From positions 1-15,099 of the forward strand of contig URQK01000034.1 of NCBI GenBank assembly GCA_900549975.1: 15,099 nucleotides of DNA. The letters are read 5' to 3'. This document shows positions 7,630 to 13,822 of the stretch, piece after piece. Made by a program: the position numbers and the translations under genes. Every line of letters begins with the position of its first letter. Position 1 is the stretch's first letter. Under the pieces are notes generated by a model. That model was not told where the DNA came from and did not search any database. It was given only the letters and a program-made list of their open reading frames with translations. The DNA is from an uncultured Mollicutes bacterium. GTDB lineage: Bacteria > Bacillota_I > Bacilli_A > RFN20 > CAG-826.

Positions 7630-8814
7630 ATGGCTGAAAAGGACAAATTAAAAATAGTTGAATTTTGCGATAATTTTTTTCCACAAATCGATGGCGTTGT
7701 GCGTGTTGTGGACAATTGTGCAAAACATCTAAATCGTATAGGTGAATGTGAAGTGGTTGTTCCCCAATATCACGATGACTATAAAGCATGGGATGACAAA
7801 TTACCTTATAAAGTTTTAAGAAAAAGAACAAAAATTAAAATTGTTAATAAATTTATTATTCCCCTACCAAGAAAAGATAAAGAATTAAACAAATATCTTT
7901 TAAATTCCAATGCCGATATATTTCATGTCCATTCTCCGTTTTTCATTGGCCATTATGCCTTAAAATTAGCAAAGAAAAAGAAAATTCCTGTCATAGCTAC
8001 TTTTCATAGTCAATTCAAAGAAGATGTTATGGCTCAAACTCATAGTAAAATAATTACTAATTTTGCTGTAAGTTATATTGTAAAATTCTTTAATAAATGT
8101 GATGAAGTATGGGCTCCTTCTAATAAAGCCGCAGAAACATTACGCTCATATGGATATAAAAAGAATGTTTTTGTAATGGAAAACGGAACAAATTTTATAT
8201 ATCCACATAATAGTGATGAATTAAAAAACATTGCTATAGATAAGTTTTCTATTAATCAAAATGCTAAAAATCTTTTATATGTTGGTCAACTTCGTTATGT
8301 GAAAAATTTAAAACTTGTTCTTAAGACCATTAATGAACTTGTTAAAATTGATCCAGCTTACCATATGTATTTTGTTGGAGAAGGCCTAGACGAACAAAGC
8401 ATGCGCGAATTTGTTAAAAAGAATAATTTGATAAACAATGTACATTTTCTAGGAAAAATAAATGATGTTGCTTTGTTAAGCGGTGTTTACGCTGCATGTG
8501 ATTTATTTTTCTTTCCATCTACTTACGATACATTTTCTATTGCTGTTCGTGAATCTTGTACAATGAAAACACCGTGTCTTTTAACAAAAGAATCTAATGC
8601 TGCAGAACCATTCAAAGATGGAATCAATGGATATTTAGCAAATGAAACTGTCGAAGATATGAAAAATAAAATCATAGAGATTTTTAGTAATCCTGAACAA
8701 ATGACTAAAGTGGGTATTGCTAGTTCTAATACAATTCCAATCTCATTTGAAGTAATGTCTAATAGGACTTATACAAGATATCAAGAGATTATTGAGAAAT
8801 TCAATAAAAAGTAG
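7630..8814 (+). CDS. Family 4 glycosyltransferase, possibly diacylglycerol glucosyltransferase
   Basis: The 394-residue GT-B fold enzyme is probably peripheral on the cytoplasmic membrane. The N-terminal acceptor domain begins 'FFPQIDGVVRVVDNCAKHL', matching the FxPxxxGVxxxVxxL opening of GT4 enzymes that add glucose to diacylglycerol or sugars to phosphatidylinositol. 'FHVHSPF' (about 98-104) follows. The C-terminal nucleotide-sugar domain has 'YVGQLRYVKNL' (217-227) and 'FFPSTYDTFSIAVRE' (294-308). The usual E-x7-E pair here reads D300-x7-E308. AAGGAG lies eight bases before the ATG, behind a consensus promoter. Length and layout resemble the monoglucosyl-diacylglycerol synthases of Acholeplasma and Gram-positives, which fits the lipid genes nearby, but acceptor and sugar cannot be read from sequence. 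No clear terminator precedes the tRNA promoter, so read-through into the tRNA is possible. Confidence 0.82.
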   Translation: MAEKDKLKIVEFCDNFFPQIDGVVRVVDNCAKHLNRIGECEVVVPQYHDDYKAWDDKLPYKVLRKRTKIKIVNKFIIPLPRKDKELNKYLLNSNADIFHVHSPFFIGHYALKLAKKKKIPVIATFHSQFKEDVMAQTHSKIITNFAVSYIVKFFNKCDEVWAPSNKAAETLRSYGYKKNVFVMENGTNFIYPHNSDELKNIAIDKFSINQNAKNLLYVGQLRYVKNLKLVLKTINELVKIDPAYHMYFVGEGLDEQSMREFVKKNNLINNVHFLGKINDVALLSGVYAACDLFFFPSTYDTFSIAVRESCTMKTPCLLTKESNAAEPFKDGINGYLANETVEDMKNKIIEIFSNPEQMTKVGIASSNTIPISFEVMSNRTYTRYQEIIEKFNKK

Positions 8815-8852
8815 TTTAATTCATGTTTTATAGTGTGTCAAATAAAAAATCA

Positions 8853-8880
8853 TTGAAAATCATTCTAAAAATGATATAAT
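8853..8880 (+). promoter_or_regulatory. Promoter of tRNA-Leu
   Basis: TTGAAA (8853-8858) and TATAAT (8875-8880) are 16 bases apart. TGA directly before the -10 makes it an extended -10 promoter. The tRNA begins nine bases downstream of the -10. Confidence 0.8.
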
Positions 8881-8889
8881 ATTTTCGCT

Positions 8890-8975
8890 GCAGGAATGGC
8901 GGAATCGGTAGACGCGTACGTTTGAGGGGCGTATGGGAAACACCCGTGTGAGTTCGAGTCTCATTTCCTGCACCA
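8890..8975 (+). tRNA. tRNA-Leu(GAG)
   Basis: An 86-base class II tRNA. The acceptor stem GCAGGAA (8890-8896) pairs with TTCCTGC (8965-8971), followed by discriminator A and an encoded CCA. The anticodon stem TACGT/GCGTA (8917-8921, 8929-8933) encloses loop TTGAGGG with anticodon GAG at 8924-8926. A long variable arm with a GGG/CCC stem follows, then a T-arm with loop TTCGAGT. The gene is intact and its 3' end is the apparent integration site of the element downstream. Confidence 0.95.
8948..8975 (+). other. Predicted left attachment site (tRNA 3' end)
   Basis: The T-arm, acceptor 3' strand and CCA of tRNA-Leu are the usual crossover region for tRNA-targeting tyrosine recombinases, and an integrase gene ends 48 bases downstream. 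An element that restores the tRNA on integration would carry a copy of this segment at its far end. That end is outside the window, so the exact core cannot be defined. Confidence 0.55.
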
Positions 8976-8986
8976 AAATTGTTTGA

Positions 8987-9013
8987 AAAGTTCGATTTAA
9001 TCGGGCTTTTTTT
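8987..9013 (+). terminator. Intrinsic terminator downstream of tRNA-Leu
   Basis: AAAGTTCGA pairs with TCGGGCTTT (two G-T pairs) around a five-base loop and ends in seven T. It lies 11 bases after the tRNA CCA, on the element side of the presumed junction, and would stop tRNA transcripts before they run antisense into the integrase gene. Confidence 0.7.
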
Positions 9014-9023
9014 ATGTTTTTAG

Positions 9024-10163
9024 TCAATTTTTGTGATACGCTTTTGATACTGTTTTAGGGCTTTTTGATACCTTTTTGATACTGTTTTCGGTATCACGAA
9101 AAATAGAATTATAATACGATGCAATCGCAGTTTTTCGAGTTGGGAATAAATGAAAATATGTTCTCATGGTAATTTCACTACTAGAGTGTCCTAACCAGGC
9201 TGCGACTTGCTCTGGAGTAAAGCCATTATTTATTAGTTCGCTTGCGCAACTATGCCGAAATTCATGTAGTCTAATATGCTTTAATCCTGATAGCTTTTCA
9301 TATTGAGCCTGTGCGCGTCTTATCGGTGATTCGCCAATCGTTAGTCTTTTATAGTCATTCGCGCGGAATACATAGTCACTTGAATCAAAACCATCTAATG
9401 TTTTTACATAATTCAAATAAGCTTCACGCACTGTATCAATTAATGGATATTCTCTCACCGAAGATTTTGTCTTTGGCTTAATCTCAACTTGGCGGCCATT
9501 TCCTAACTTTGTAGCTATCGCGCGCCGTATAGCTACTTTATCTCTACTAAAATCACAATGTTTAAGCCCTAATAATTCGCCAATGCGTAATCCGTAATTA
9601 AAAAGCAAGTTAAATATTAGTAGATACTTAGGACTATCTATAACACTTATAAACTGATTAAACTCTTCACGCGTGTAATAATCAAAATCAACATAATCAA
9701 CAAATGAATTATATCGAGCGTATAACATAGACATATTTATCTCTCTATCTAATCCATAGTCCATTAAATATGTTAGAAATTCTTTTAATAGTGAAAACAA
9801 ATAATTCTTTTTCTTGTACTTCTTTTTATTGATTTCACTAGCTACATGATTAAGATAAACAGATGTAACATCTTTAACTTTGATTTTTTCAAAATAAGGA
9901 AATATATGTTTGTACAATACTTGTATCTTACCATGAGCTGATGTTATTTTGATTTTCGTTTGGATCAAGTTGCAATACGGCTTAAATAAATCTTTTACAT
10001 AAAAAGTTTTTAATCTCTTTTTATTTTTCTTTAACATTGAAGCTTCATAAATAATAGCTTCTGTTTTAGTCTCAAAGCCGCGTTTACAAGTGGTATAGCC
10101 TGATATGGAATACTTTACATAGAAGCGTATACCTTCGCTTGTTTTGTATTTATAAACAGGCAT
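9024..10163 (-). CDS. int: Tyrosine recombinase / phage integrase
   Basis: The 379-residue site-specific recombinase would integrate and excise the element at tRNA-Leu. The N-terminus (1-55) is a small arm-DNA-binding-type domain ('YKYKTSEGIRFYVKYSI'), followed by a core-binding SAM-like domain (about 55-150) and the catalytic domain. All catalytic residues are present: R193 ('NYGLRIGELLGL'), the beta-hairpin Lys in 'KPKTKSSVREYPL' (K231/K233), H300 and R303 ('HEFRHSCASEL'), H326 ('WLGHSS') and the nucleophile Y336 ('TYFHLF'). It is intact, so the element may still be mobile. The ATG at 10163 lies three bases after the stop of the 62-aa gene, with GGAG inside that gene's end, so it is co-transcribed with the upstream genes. 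Its 3' end carries phased repeats that look like binding sites (9033-9097). Confidence 0.95.
   Translation of the reverse strand: MPVYKYKTSEGIRFYVKYSISGYTTCKRGFETKTEAIIYEASMLKKNKKRLKTFYVKDLFKPYCNLIQTKIKITSAHGKIQVLYKHIFPYFEKIKVKDVTSVYLNHVASEINKKKYKKKNYLFSLLKEFLTYLMDYGLDREINMSMLYARYNSFVDYVDFDYYTREEFNQFISVIDSPKYLLIFNLLFNYGLRIGELLGLKHCDFSRDKVAIRRAIATKLGNGRQVEIKPKTKSSVREYPLIDTVREAYLNYVKTLDGFDSSDYVFRANDYKRLTIGESPIRRAQAQYEKLSGLKHIRLHEFRHSCASELINNGFTPEQVAAWLGHSSSEITMRTYFHLFPTRKTAIASYYNSIFRDTENSIKKVSKSPKTVSKAYHKN
9033..9097. repeat. Helically phased GATAC repeats in the 3' end of int (possible arm sites)
   Basis: A 22-base unit of the form GATAC-N6-GATACTGTTTT occurs at 9035-9056 and 9067-9088 with two mismatches, a 32-base period. 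The four GATAC boxes start at 9035, 9046, 9067 and 9078, spaced 11, 21 and 11 bases, close to whole helical turns. The array is flanked by the inverted pair GTGATAC (9033-9039) and GTATCAC (9091-9097). The two units are read in different frames within int, so protein sequence does not explain them. Position next to the tRNA junction suggests integrase arm-type or accessory-factor sites. Confidence 0.6.
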
Positions 10164-10166
10164 TTT

Positions 10167-10355
10167 CTAACCACTCTCCATTCGCTCAAAAACATCAGGC
10201 TGAAGATAAATTTCAATGATAGTAGTGTTAATATCATCAATTAGCTTTTTAGCCGCACTAGGCCATTTATTGACTGAATAACTAAATACATCATTATAGC
10301 AACGCGTGTTAATACGTTTTGTTGTATTATCTAAATACTTAATTATCAGTTTCAT
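10167..10355 (-). CDS. Small hypothetical protein upstream of integrase (62 aa)
   Basis: I do not recognise this protein. It starts with a likely beta-strand ('MKLIIKYLDNTTKRI'), has a middle helix ('PSAAKKLIDDIN') and a second strand ('TTIIEIYLQ'), with no membrane segment. Its ATG overlaps the TGA of the preceding gene as ATGA (10352-10355), a classic translational coupling, and an AAGGA lies upstream. Its stop is three bases before the integrase ATG. The size and place next to int would suit an excisionase, but there is no visible helix-turn-helix and it is not notably basic, so I leave function open. Confidence 0.75.
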   Translation of the reverse strand: MKLIIKYLDNTTKRINTRCYNDVFSYSVNKWPSAAKKLIDDINTTIIEIYLQPDVFERMESG

Positions 10356-10747
10356 AAATGTTTATCCTTGTATACGCCCATGTATTTAGCTAATGCTATT
10401 TCTTTAGCTTCACCATTATAGGCCGCTACAGCATTTTCTAAAATCATTATCTTGTGCTTTTTGCTTATGTTATTATCTATTAGTAATCTACTCATTACTC
10501 TTAGATTATAATTCCATTCAGTTGCGCTAAACATACAAATACCATCTTTAGCTAAATCTTTAGTAACAAAATTAACTTCATATATTTTATCAGAATAAAA
10601 ATAACGACCAGGAAAAGAATTTATTTTAAATTTAATCAAGTCATGTATTTTGATTTTCTTATTTCTTGATGTCACTAAACCTTTATTTTGTAATACATCC
10701 ATATAACAGCCTAAAGTAATAGGTTCTATGAAATAATTAATAGCCAT
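10352..10747 (-). CDS. Hypothetical element protein (131 aa)
   Basis: I do not recognise this protein. The start is the ATG at 10747, giving 131 residues beginning 'MAINYFIEPITLGCYMDVLQ': an AAGGAG lies exactly ten bases upstream (10758-10763). A longer frame reaching back to 10852 would run over the 50-aa gene and is unlikely. The protein is mixed alpha/beta, moderately basic, without membrane segments; 'NYNLRVMSRLLIDN' and 'ILENAVAAYNGEAKEIALAKYM' look helical. Its start overlaps the end of the 50-aa gene by 11 bases and its stop overlaps the next gene's ATG, so it sits in a chain of coupled genes. Regulatory or DNA-binding roles are possible but unsupported. Confidence 0.75.
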   Translation of the reverse strand: MAINYFIEPITLGCYMDVLQNKGLVTSRNKKIKIHDLIKFKINSFPGRYFYSDKIYEVNFVTKDLAKDGICMFSATEWNYNLRVMSRLLIDNNISKKHKIMILENAVAAYNGEAKEIALAKYMGVYKDKHL

Positions 10748-10889
10748 TGCGTTCACTCTCCTTAATTTTTTGCTTGATAGTTTCATAGAAAATATTATCT
10801 TTGTTGATGGACATCCAGATAATGCCATTAGGATTGATATAACTATTTTCAATCATAGTTTTTAACACTTCATCATTCTTATTTGCCAT
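10737..10889 (-). CDS. Small hypothetical protein (50 aa), paralogue of the preceding gene
   Basis: This 51-codon frame begins 'MANKNDEVLKTMIENSYINP' and ends 'IKESERNGY'. It has an AAGGAG exactly ten bases before its ATG (10900-10905), overlaps the preceding gene by 11 bases and the following gene by 11 bases, and is fully open. Its start resembles that of the 111-aa gene just upstream ('LLEIMIDNSFI' against 'VLKTMIENSYI'), and the C-termini are also alike (YNGK and RNGY before the stop). It looks like a shortened duplicate of that gene lacking the acidic tract and the middle. No membrane segment; function unknown. Coupling and conservation of both ends make it very likely a real gene. Confidence 0.78.
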   Translation of the reverse strand: MANKNDEVLKTMIENSYINPNGIIWMSINKDNIFYETIKQKIKESERNGY

Positions 10890-11214
10890 TGTATCTTTTC
10901 TCCTTGATTAAAGCCTTGAGTTCTGCATAGTGTTTATCTGTCGACCTAGTAACTGAAAAAAACGAACCATTAATTCTAAGTTCACCATTTTGAATAATCG
11001 CTTTTATCAAATCATTAGTGCATGGATTTATACCATTAAAAATGGTTATAATCTGCCTTAAAATTTTAAAAAATTTTTTACGGTGGCAACAAAACATTAT
11101 ACTAGTCACGATATTTTCATCATCGTCATCATCATCAAAATCGTCATCATCATCAAATATGAAACTATTATCAATCATAATTTCTAATAATTCACTTTGT
11201 TGTTGTGTTGTCAT
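10879..11214 (-). CDS. Hypothetical acidic-tract protein (111 aa)
   Basis: I do not recognise this protein. The start is the ATG at 11214, ten bases after AAGGAG (11225-11230); an alternative TTG at 11238 would put the SD inside the gene. Residues 7-20 form a short helix ('SELLEIMIDNSFIF'). Residues 21-33 are almost pure aspartate (one Phe and a final Glu), then comes a basic, cysteine-containing part ('IMFCCHRKKFFKILRQI') and a mixed C-terminus. The acid-then-base layout could bind metal, nucleic acid or a partner protein. It overlaps the 3' end of the Zot-like gene by 23 bases and the 50-aa gene by 11, so it is translationally coupled to both. Confidence 0.75.
   Translation of the reverse strand: MTTQQQSELLEIMIDNSFIFDDDDDFDDDDDDENIVTSIMFCCHRKKFFKILRQIITIFNGINPCTNDLIKAIIQNGELRINGSFFSVTRSTDKHYAELKALIKEKRYNGK
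11116..11154 (-). repeat. Trinucleotide repeat encoding poly-Asp
   Basis: A run of GAT/GAC codons (plus strand ATC/GTC), interrupted by one Phe codon, encodes eleven Asp followed by a Glu. Both halves have nearly the same codon series, as expected from duplication by slippage, and length changes would keep the frame. Confidence 0.8.
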
Positions 11215-13399
11215 TTTTCTTAGTCTCCTTTTTTTCAAATGTCTTAAAGTAATTAGTGTACATGTATGAGTTCTGGTATTGATATTCTTGAATTGACGGT
11301 GTCAAGCTTGAGTAATGCTTTAAATCCGTTATTCCCATGTTAGACTGTCTCATTTGTTGCAAGAACAAGCGCCTCATGACTGTACTTGCAAAACGTCCTG
11401 AATACGCTACTTTATCAAATAACCTTAGTGATACATTTTTAACTTCAGTATTAACATCTGATAAAGAACCATTAACGTTATAAAGTTCAAATTCAGTGTA
11501 GCTAAAGTTGTTATATCTTTTTATGTAATAATCGTTAACATGGCCTACAAACTCTTTTATAAAGTAGTTTGGCAAAGAACTATTTAATTTAATTTCTTTA
11601 CGATGGCAATTATAGTCATCATATTTTTGTAATATCCATTTACATAAGAATTGCTCTATCCACCAGTTCTTAAGTGCGAATTTACGTTTTTTCTTATGAC
11701 GATCTAAAGTTATAATCGTTTCAGATGTCTTTCTTAGTTCAACATTTATTCCTTTGGCGTCTTGCTCATCCATGATAACTTTAAATAGTGTCTCATATCT
11801 GATTGTTGCAATATGTGACCATATCTTTAATCGCTCATTAAATTTATCATTTTTAATATTAGAATCTTTGGCATTCCTTGAAGCGTGTTTTACATCGTCT
11901 GTCGAGCCGCGCTCTTTTCCCATTTCTGTAAAAGCATAAGAACCTAAATCAGGTATATAAGTATCGGTTGCGTTAACATTTGTTTTAATTCCTAATTTCA
12001 AGTAATCAAAATTATTTATTAATGATAACGTCTCTTCGCTTCTAGCTTGAACACGTCTTAAATATTCGTTTTTAGATTCTTTAAAAAGATTAAAGTGATC
12101 TACATTGAAATAATGATTATCTGGATTAATAACGCTATTAGACATAATAGGGTAATTACTTATTAACATTGGATTATCTAAATTATAGAAATAATATAAT
12201 ATCGCATAATCATTAATAGCATTAAAGATAGATTCCATAGTTAAGTTATCCCATTTAATGTATCTATCTAAATCTTCATCAAATAAGCCATAAGTGTTTT
12301 TACCGCTTCTAGCATCTTGCATGATATGAAATACAAAGTCATTTATATCAGCTTGTGTTTTCAAGCTTGTTTGAACGTCAATTAAACAGTTTAATCTATT
12401 CCAGTTGAATTTTGGAAATTTTCTTTCAATCGATAAAATCAAATTAAGTAACGTTGGACGAAAACAAAGCTTTTCATAAAATAAAGATAATTCAGTTACA
12501 AATGCTGTTTTACCAGTTCTAGAAGCTCCTGTTATCAAAATAATATTACCTGTATCATTTAAGAAATCTTTTGTTTCTTCCGTTAGCTTGTCTAATTCTT
12601 TATAAGCTTGATTCATTCTAATTAAATCAAATATCCAATAAATAAAGATTAATCTAAATATAATTGGAATAGATAGCCATTGTGGAACAAAATCAATTAG
12701 AATCATTAATAACATTGTTGGAATAATTGTTAGCTTAAATTCCGCAAATAAATAGAAATAACCAGCTAGTAAATCAATAGCAATAGTGAATAGTTGAAGA
12801 TAACAAATTAATGTCAATAATAAAGCTACACCAAGCCAGGAATGAAACAAATAATTGTATGCAACTTTTAGCTTGTTAAATCCTGGTTGAAGCTTCTTTT
12901 TAAGTTTCTTATATTTAGCTAATGCTTTAGTATCTTCCGCTTCGTCTCCTGGCTTATATTTACGCGTTGAATTAATTACCAAGACGATAATAAATAATGA
13001 AAGTATAATATTAATGATGATTGATAAATAGCTTGCATAAGTACCAATATCAAGTAAATAAAGATTAAAGAAATCAGGACTAATAAGGACTCTACCAAAG
13101 TATTCAATATTATCAAAGAAATTACGTAAATCAACTGGAAATAATTCAGCGATATTACCTTTATGTAAGTAAAGAATAATATCAAACGATGTGGGTGGTG
13201 GCGTTAAATCTTCAACGCCAGCGATGGCTTGCCAGTAATATTTCAAGCTATTCCATAAAGATAACAAGCTAATACATAAACGCTTAATGTGTGAGCTAAA
13301 ACAAAAGAAAAAGAACAAAGTTAAAACAATAGCCAGAATAATTAAACGTGGCCAGTTATTTTTCAAAAACTCCTTTGTTCTTTTTATTAAATTTTTCAT
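11192..13399 (-). CDS. Zot/pI-like morphogenesis ATPase with N-terminal membrane region
   Basis: This 735-residue protein (from the ATG at 13399, eight bases after AGGAGG; a GTG at 13408 overlaps that SD) has about five predicted membrane segments: 18-34, 121-142, 188-219 (possibly two), 221-239 and 241-260. A P-loop domain follows: Walker A 'GASRTGKT' at 291-298, 'PMLISNYPI' (about 410-418, sensor-like), 'YAFTEMGKERG', and 'VIMDEQDAKGINVELRK' (541-557), which resembles the late Q-x-R-type motif of Zot/pI ATPases. Candidate Walker B acids are D374/E375 or D544/E545. In filamentous phages pI/Zot drives virion assembly and export at the membrane. It is preceded, as in phage Ff, by an anchored protein and a small membrane protein. 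Unlike classic pI, the membrane part is N-terminal. A TraG/FtsK-type pump is the main alternative. Confidence 0.6.
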   Translation of the reverse strand: MKNLIKRTKEFLKNNWPRLIILAIVLTLFFFFCFSSHIKRLCISLLSLWNSLKYYWQAIAGVEDLTPPPTSFDIILYLHKGNIAELFPVDLRNFFDNIEYFGRVLISPDFFNLYLLDIGTYASYLSIIINIILSLFIIVLVINSTRKYKPGDEAEDTKALAKYKKLKKKLQPGFNKLKVAYNYLFHSWLGVALLLTLICYLQLFTIAIDLLAGYFYLFAEFKLTIIPTMLLMILIDFVPQWLSIPIIFRLIFIYWIFDLIRMNQAYKELDKLTEETKDFLNDTGNIILITGASRTGKTAFVTELSLFYEKLCFRPTLLNLILSIERKFPKFNWNRLNCLIDVQTSLKTQADINDFVFHIMQDARSGKNTYGLFDEDLDRYIKWDNLTMESIFNAINDYAILYYFYNLDNPMLISNYPIMSNSVINPDNHYFNVDHFNLFKESKNEYLRRVQARSEETLSLINNFDYLKLGIKTNVNATDTYIPDLGSYAFTEMGKERGSTDDVKHASRNAKDSNIKNDKFNERLKIWSHIATIRYETLFKVIMDEQDAKGINVELRKTSETIITLDRHKKKRKFALKNWWIEQFLCKWILQKYDDYNCHRKEIKLNSSLPNYFIKEFVGHVNDYYIKRYNNFSYTEFELYNVNGSLSDVNTEVKNVSLRLFDKVAYSGRFASTVMRRLFLQQMRQSNMGITDLKHYSSLTPSIQEYQYQNSYMYTNYFKTFEKKETKKNDNTTTK

Positions 13400-13407
13400 T
13401 TTTAACA

Positions 13408-13413
13408 CCTCCT
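13408..13413 (-). promoter_or_regulatory. Ribosome binding site deciding the Zot-like gene start
   Basis: AGGAGG sits eight bases before the ATG at 13399, in the 24-base gap after the upstream gene. The alternative GTG start overlaps this SD, so the ATG is preferred. Confidence 0.8.
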
Positions 13414-13423
13414 GGAAAAATGT

Positions 13424-13816
13424 TTAGTACTTGTAAAATAATTTGTTATTAGATAAATCTAGTAATCCATCCTTAATAATTTTGAAACTAACGTTATCGA
13501 TATTGTCATAAAATGAAATATCCACTATTCCTTTATCTGATACTTCATAATTAAATGCAAAGCGATCAACTTCTTGCTTTTCTTCATACTCAATTTTTAC
13601 TCCTAAAGAATCAGTAGCAAAGTAATATAAATTATCAGTATTGGTATCAAAGAAATAAGTATTAGCGATGTTATTATCAATGCCAGAACTATTAACATAG
13701 TCACAGGCTTTAATTAAATAATTAGCTACAAATAGAATTACACCGATTAAAAGAAATTTAAGGAATACATTACGCTTTTCATGAGTATCAAAATTGATTT
13801 CGCGAGCGGCTTTCAT
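13424..13816 (-). CDS. Small single-pass membrane protein (130 aa), in the pVI position
   Basis: I see no known family. The first 17 residues are charged, a hydrophobic segment spans about 18-36 ('FLKFLLIGVILFVANYLI'), and the remaining 90 residues are polar and probably exported, rich in Asn, Asp and Tyr ('YFFDTNTDNLYYFATDS'). The ATG at 13816 is six bases after the stop of the upstream gene, with only a weak AAAGAA-type SD, implying coupling. It sits between the anchored surface-type protein and the Zot-like ATPase. In filamentous phages that place is held by gene VI, a minor coat protein of about 112 residues. Ff pVI is more hydrophobic than this, so the equivalence rests on position, not sequence. 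Confidence 0.7.
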   Translation of the reverse strand: MKAAREINFDTHEKRNVFLKFLLIGVILFVANYLIKACDYVNSSGIDNNIANTYFFDTNTDNLYYFATDSLGVKIEYEEKQEVDRFAFNYEVSDKGIVDISFYDNIDNVSFKIIKDGLLDLSNNKLFYKY

Positions 13817-13822
13817 ACGTTA

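Noticed and set aside
9033..9097. CRISPR array
   Set aside because: There are only two 22-base units with a ten-base spacer, inside a coding sequence, and no cas genes are nearby.
10167..10355. Excisionase call for the 62-aa gene
   Set aside because: Size and position fit, but I see no winged-helix or helix-turn-helix pattern and no strong basic character, so it stays hypothetical.
10748..10852. Longer version of the 131-aa gene, beginning at 10852
   Set aside because: The extra part lies inside the coupled 50-aa gene, and the ATG at 10747 has an AAGGAG ten bases upstream.
11192..13399. Reading the Zot-like protein as an enterotoxin
   Set aside because: Zot-family proteins in phages are assembly ATPases. 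The similarity here is to the P-loop domain only, and no toxin segment is visible.
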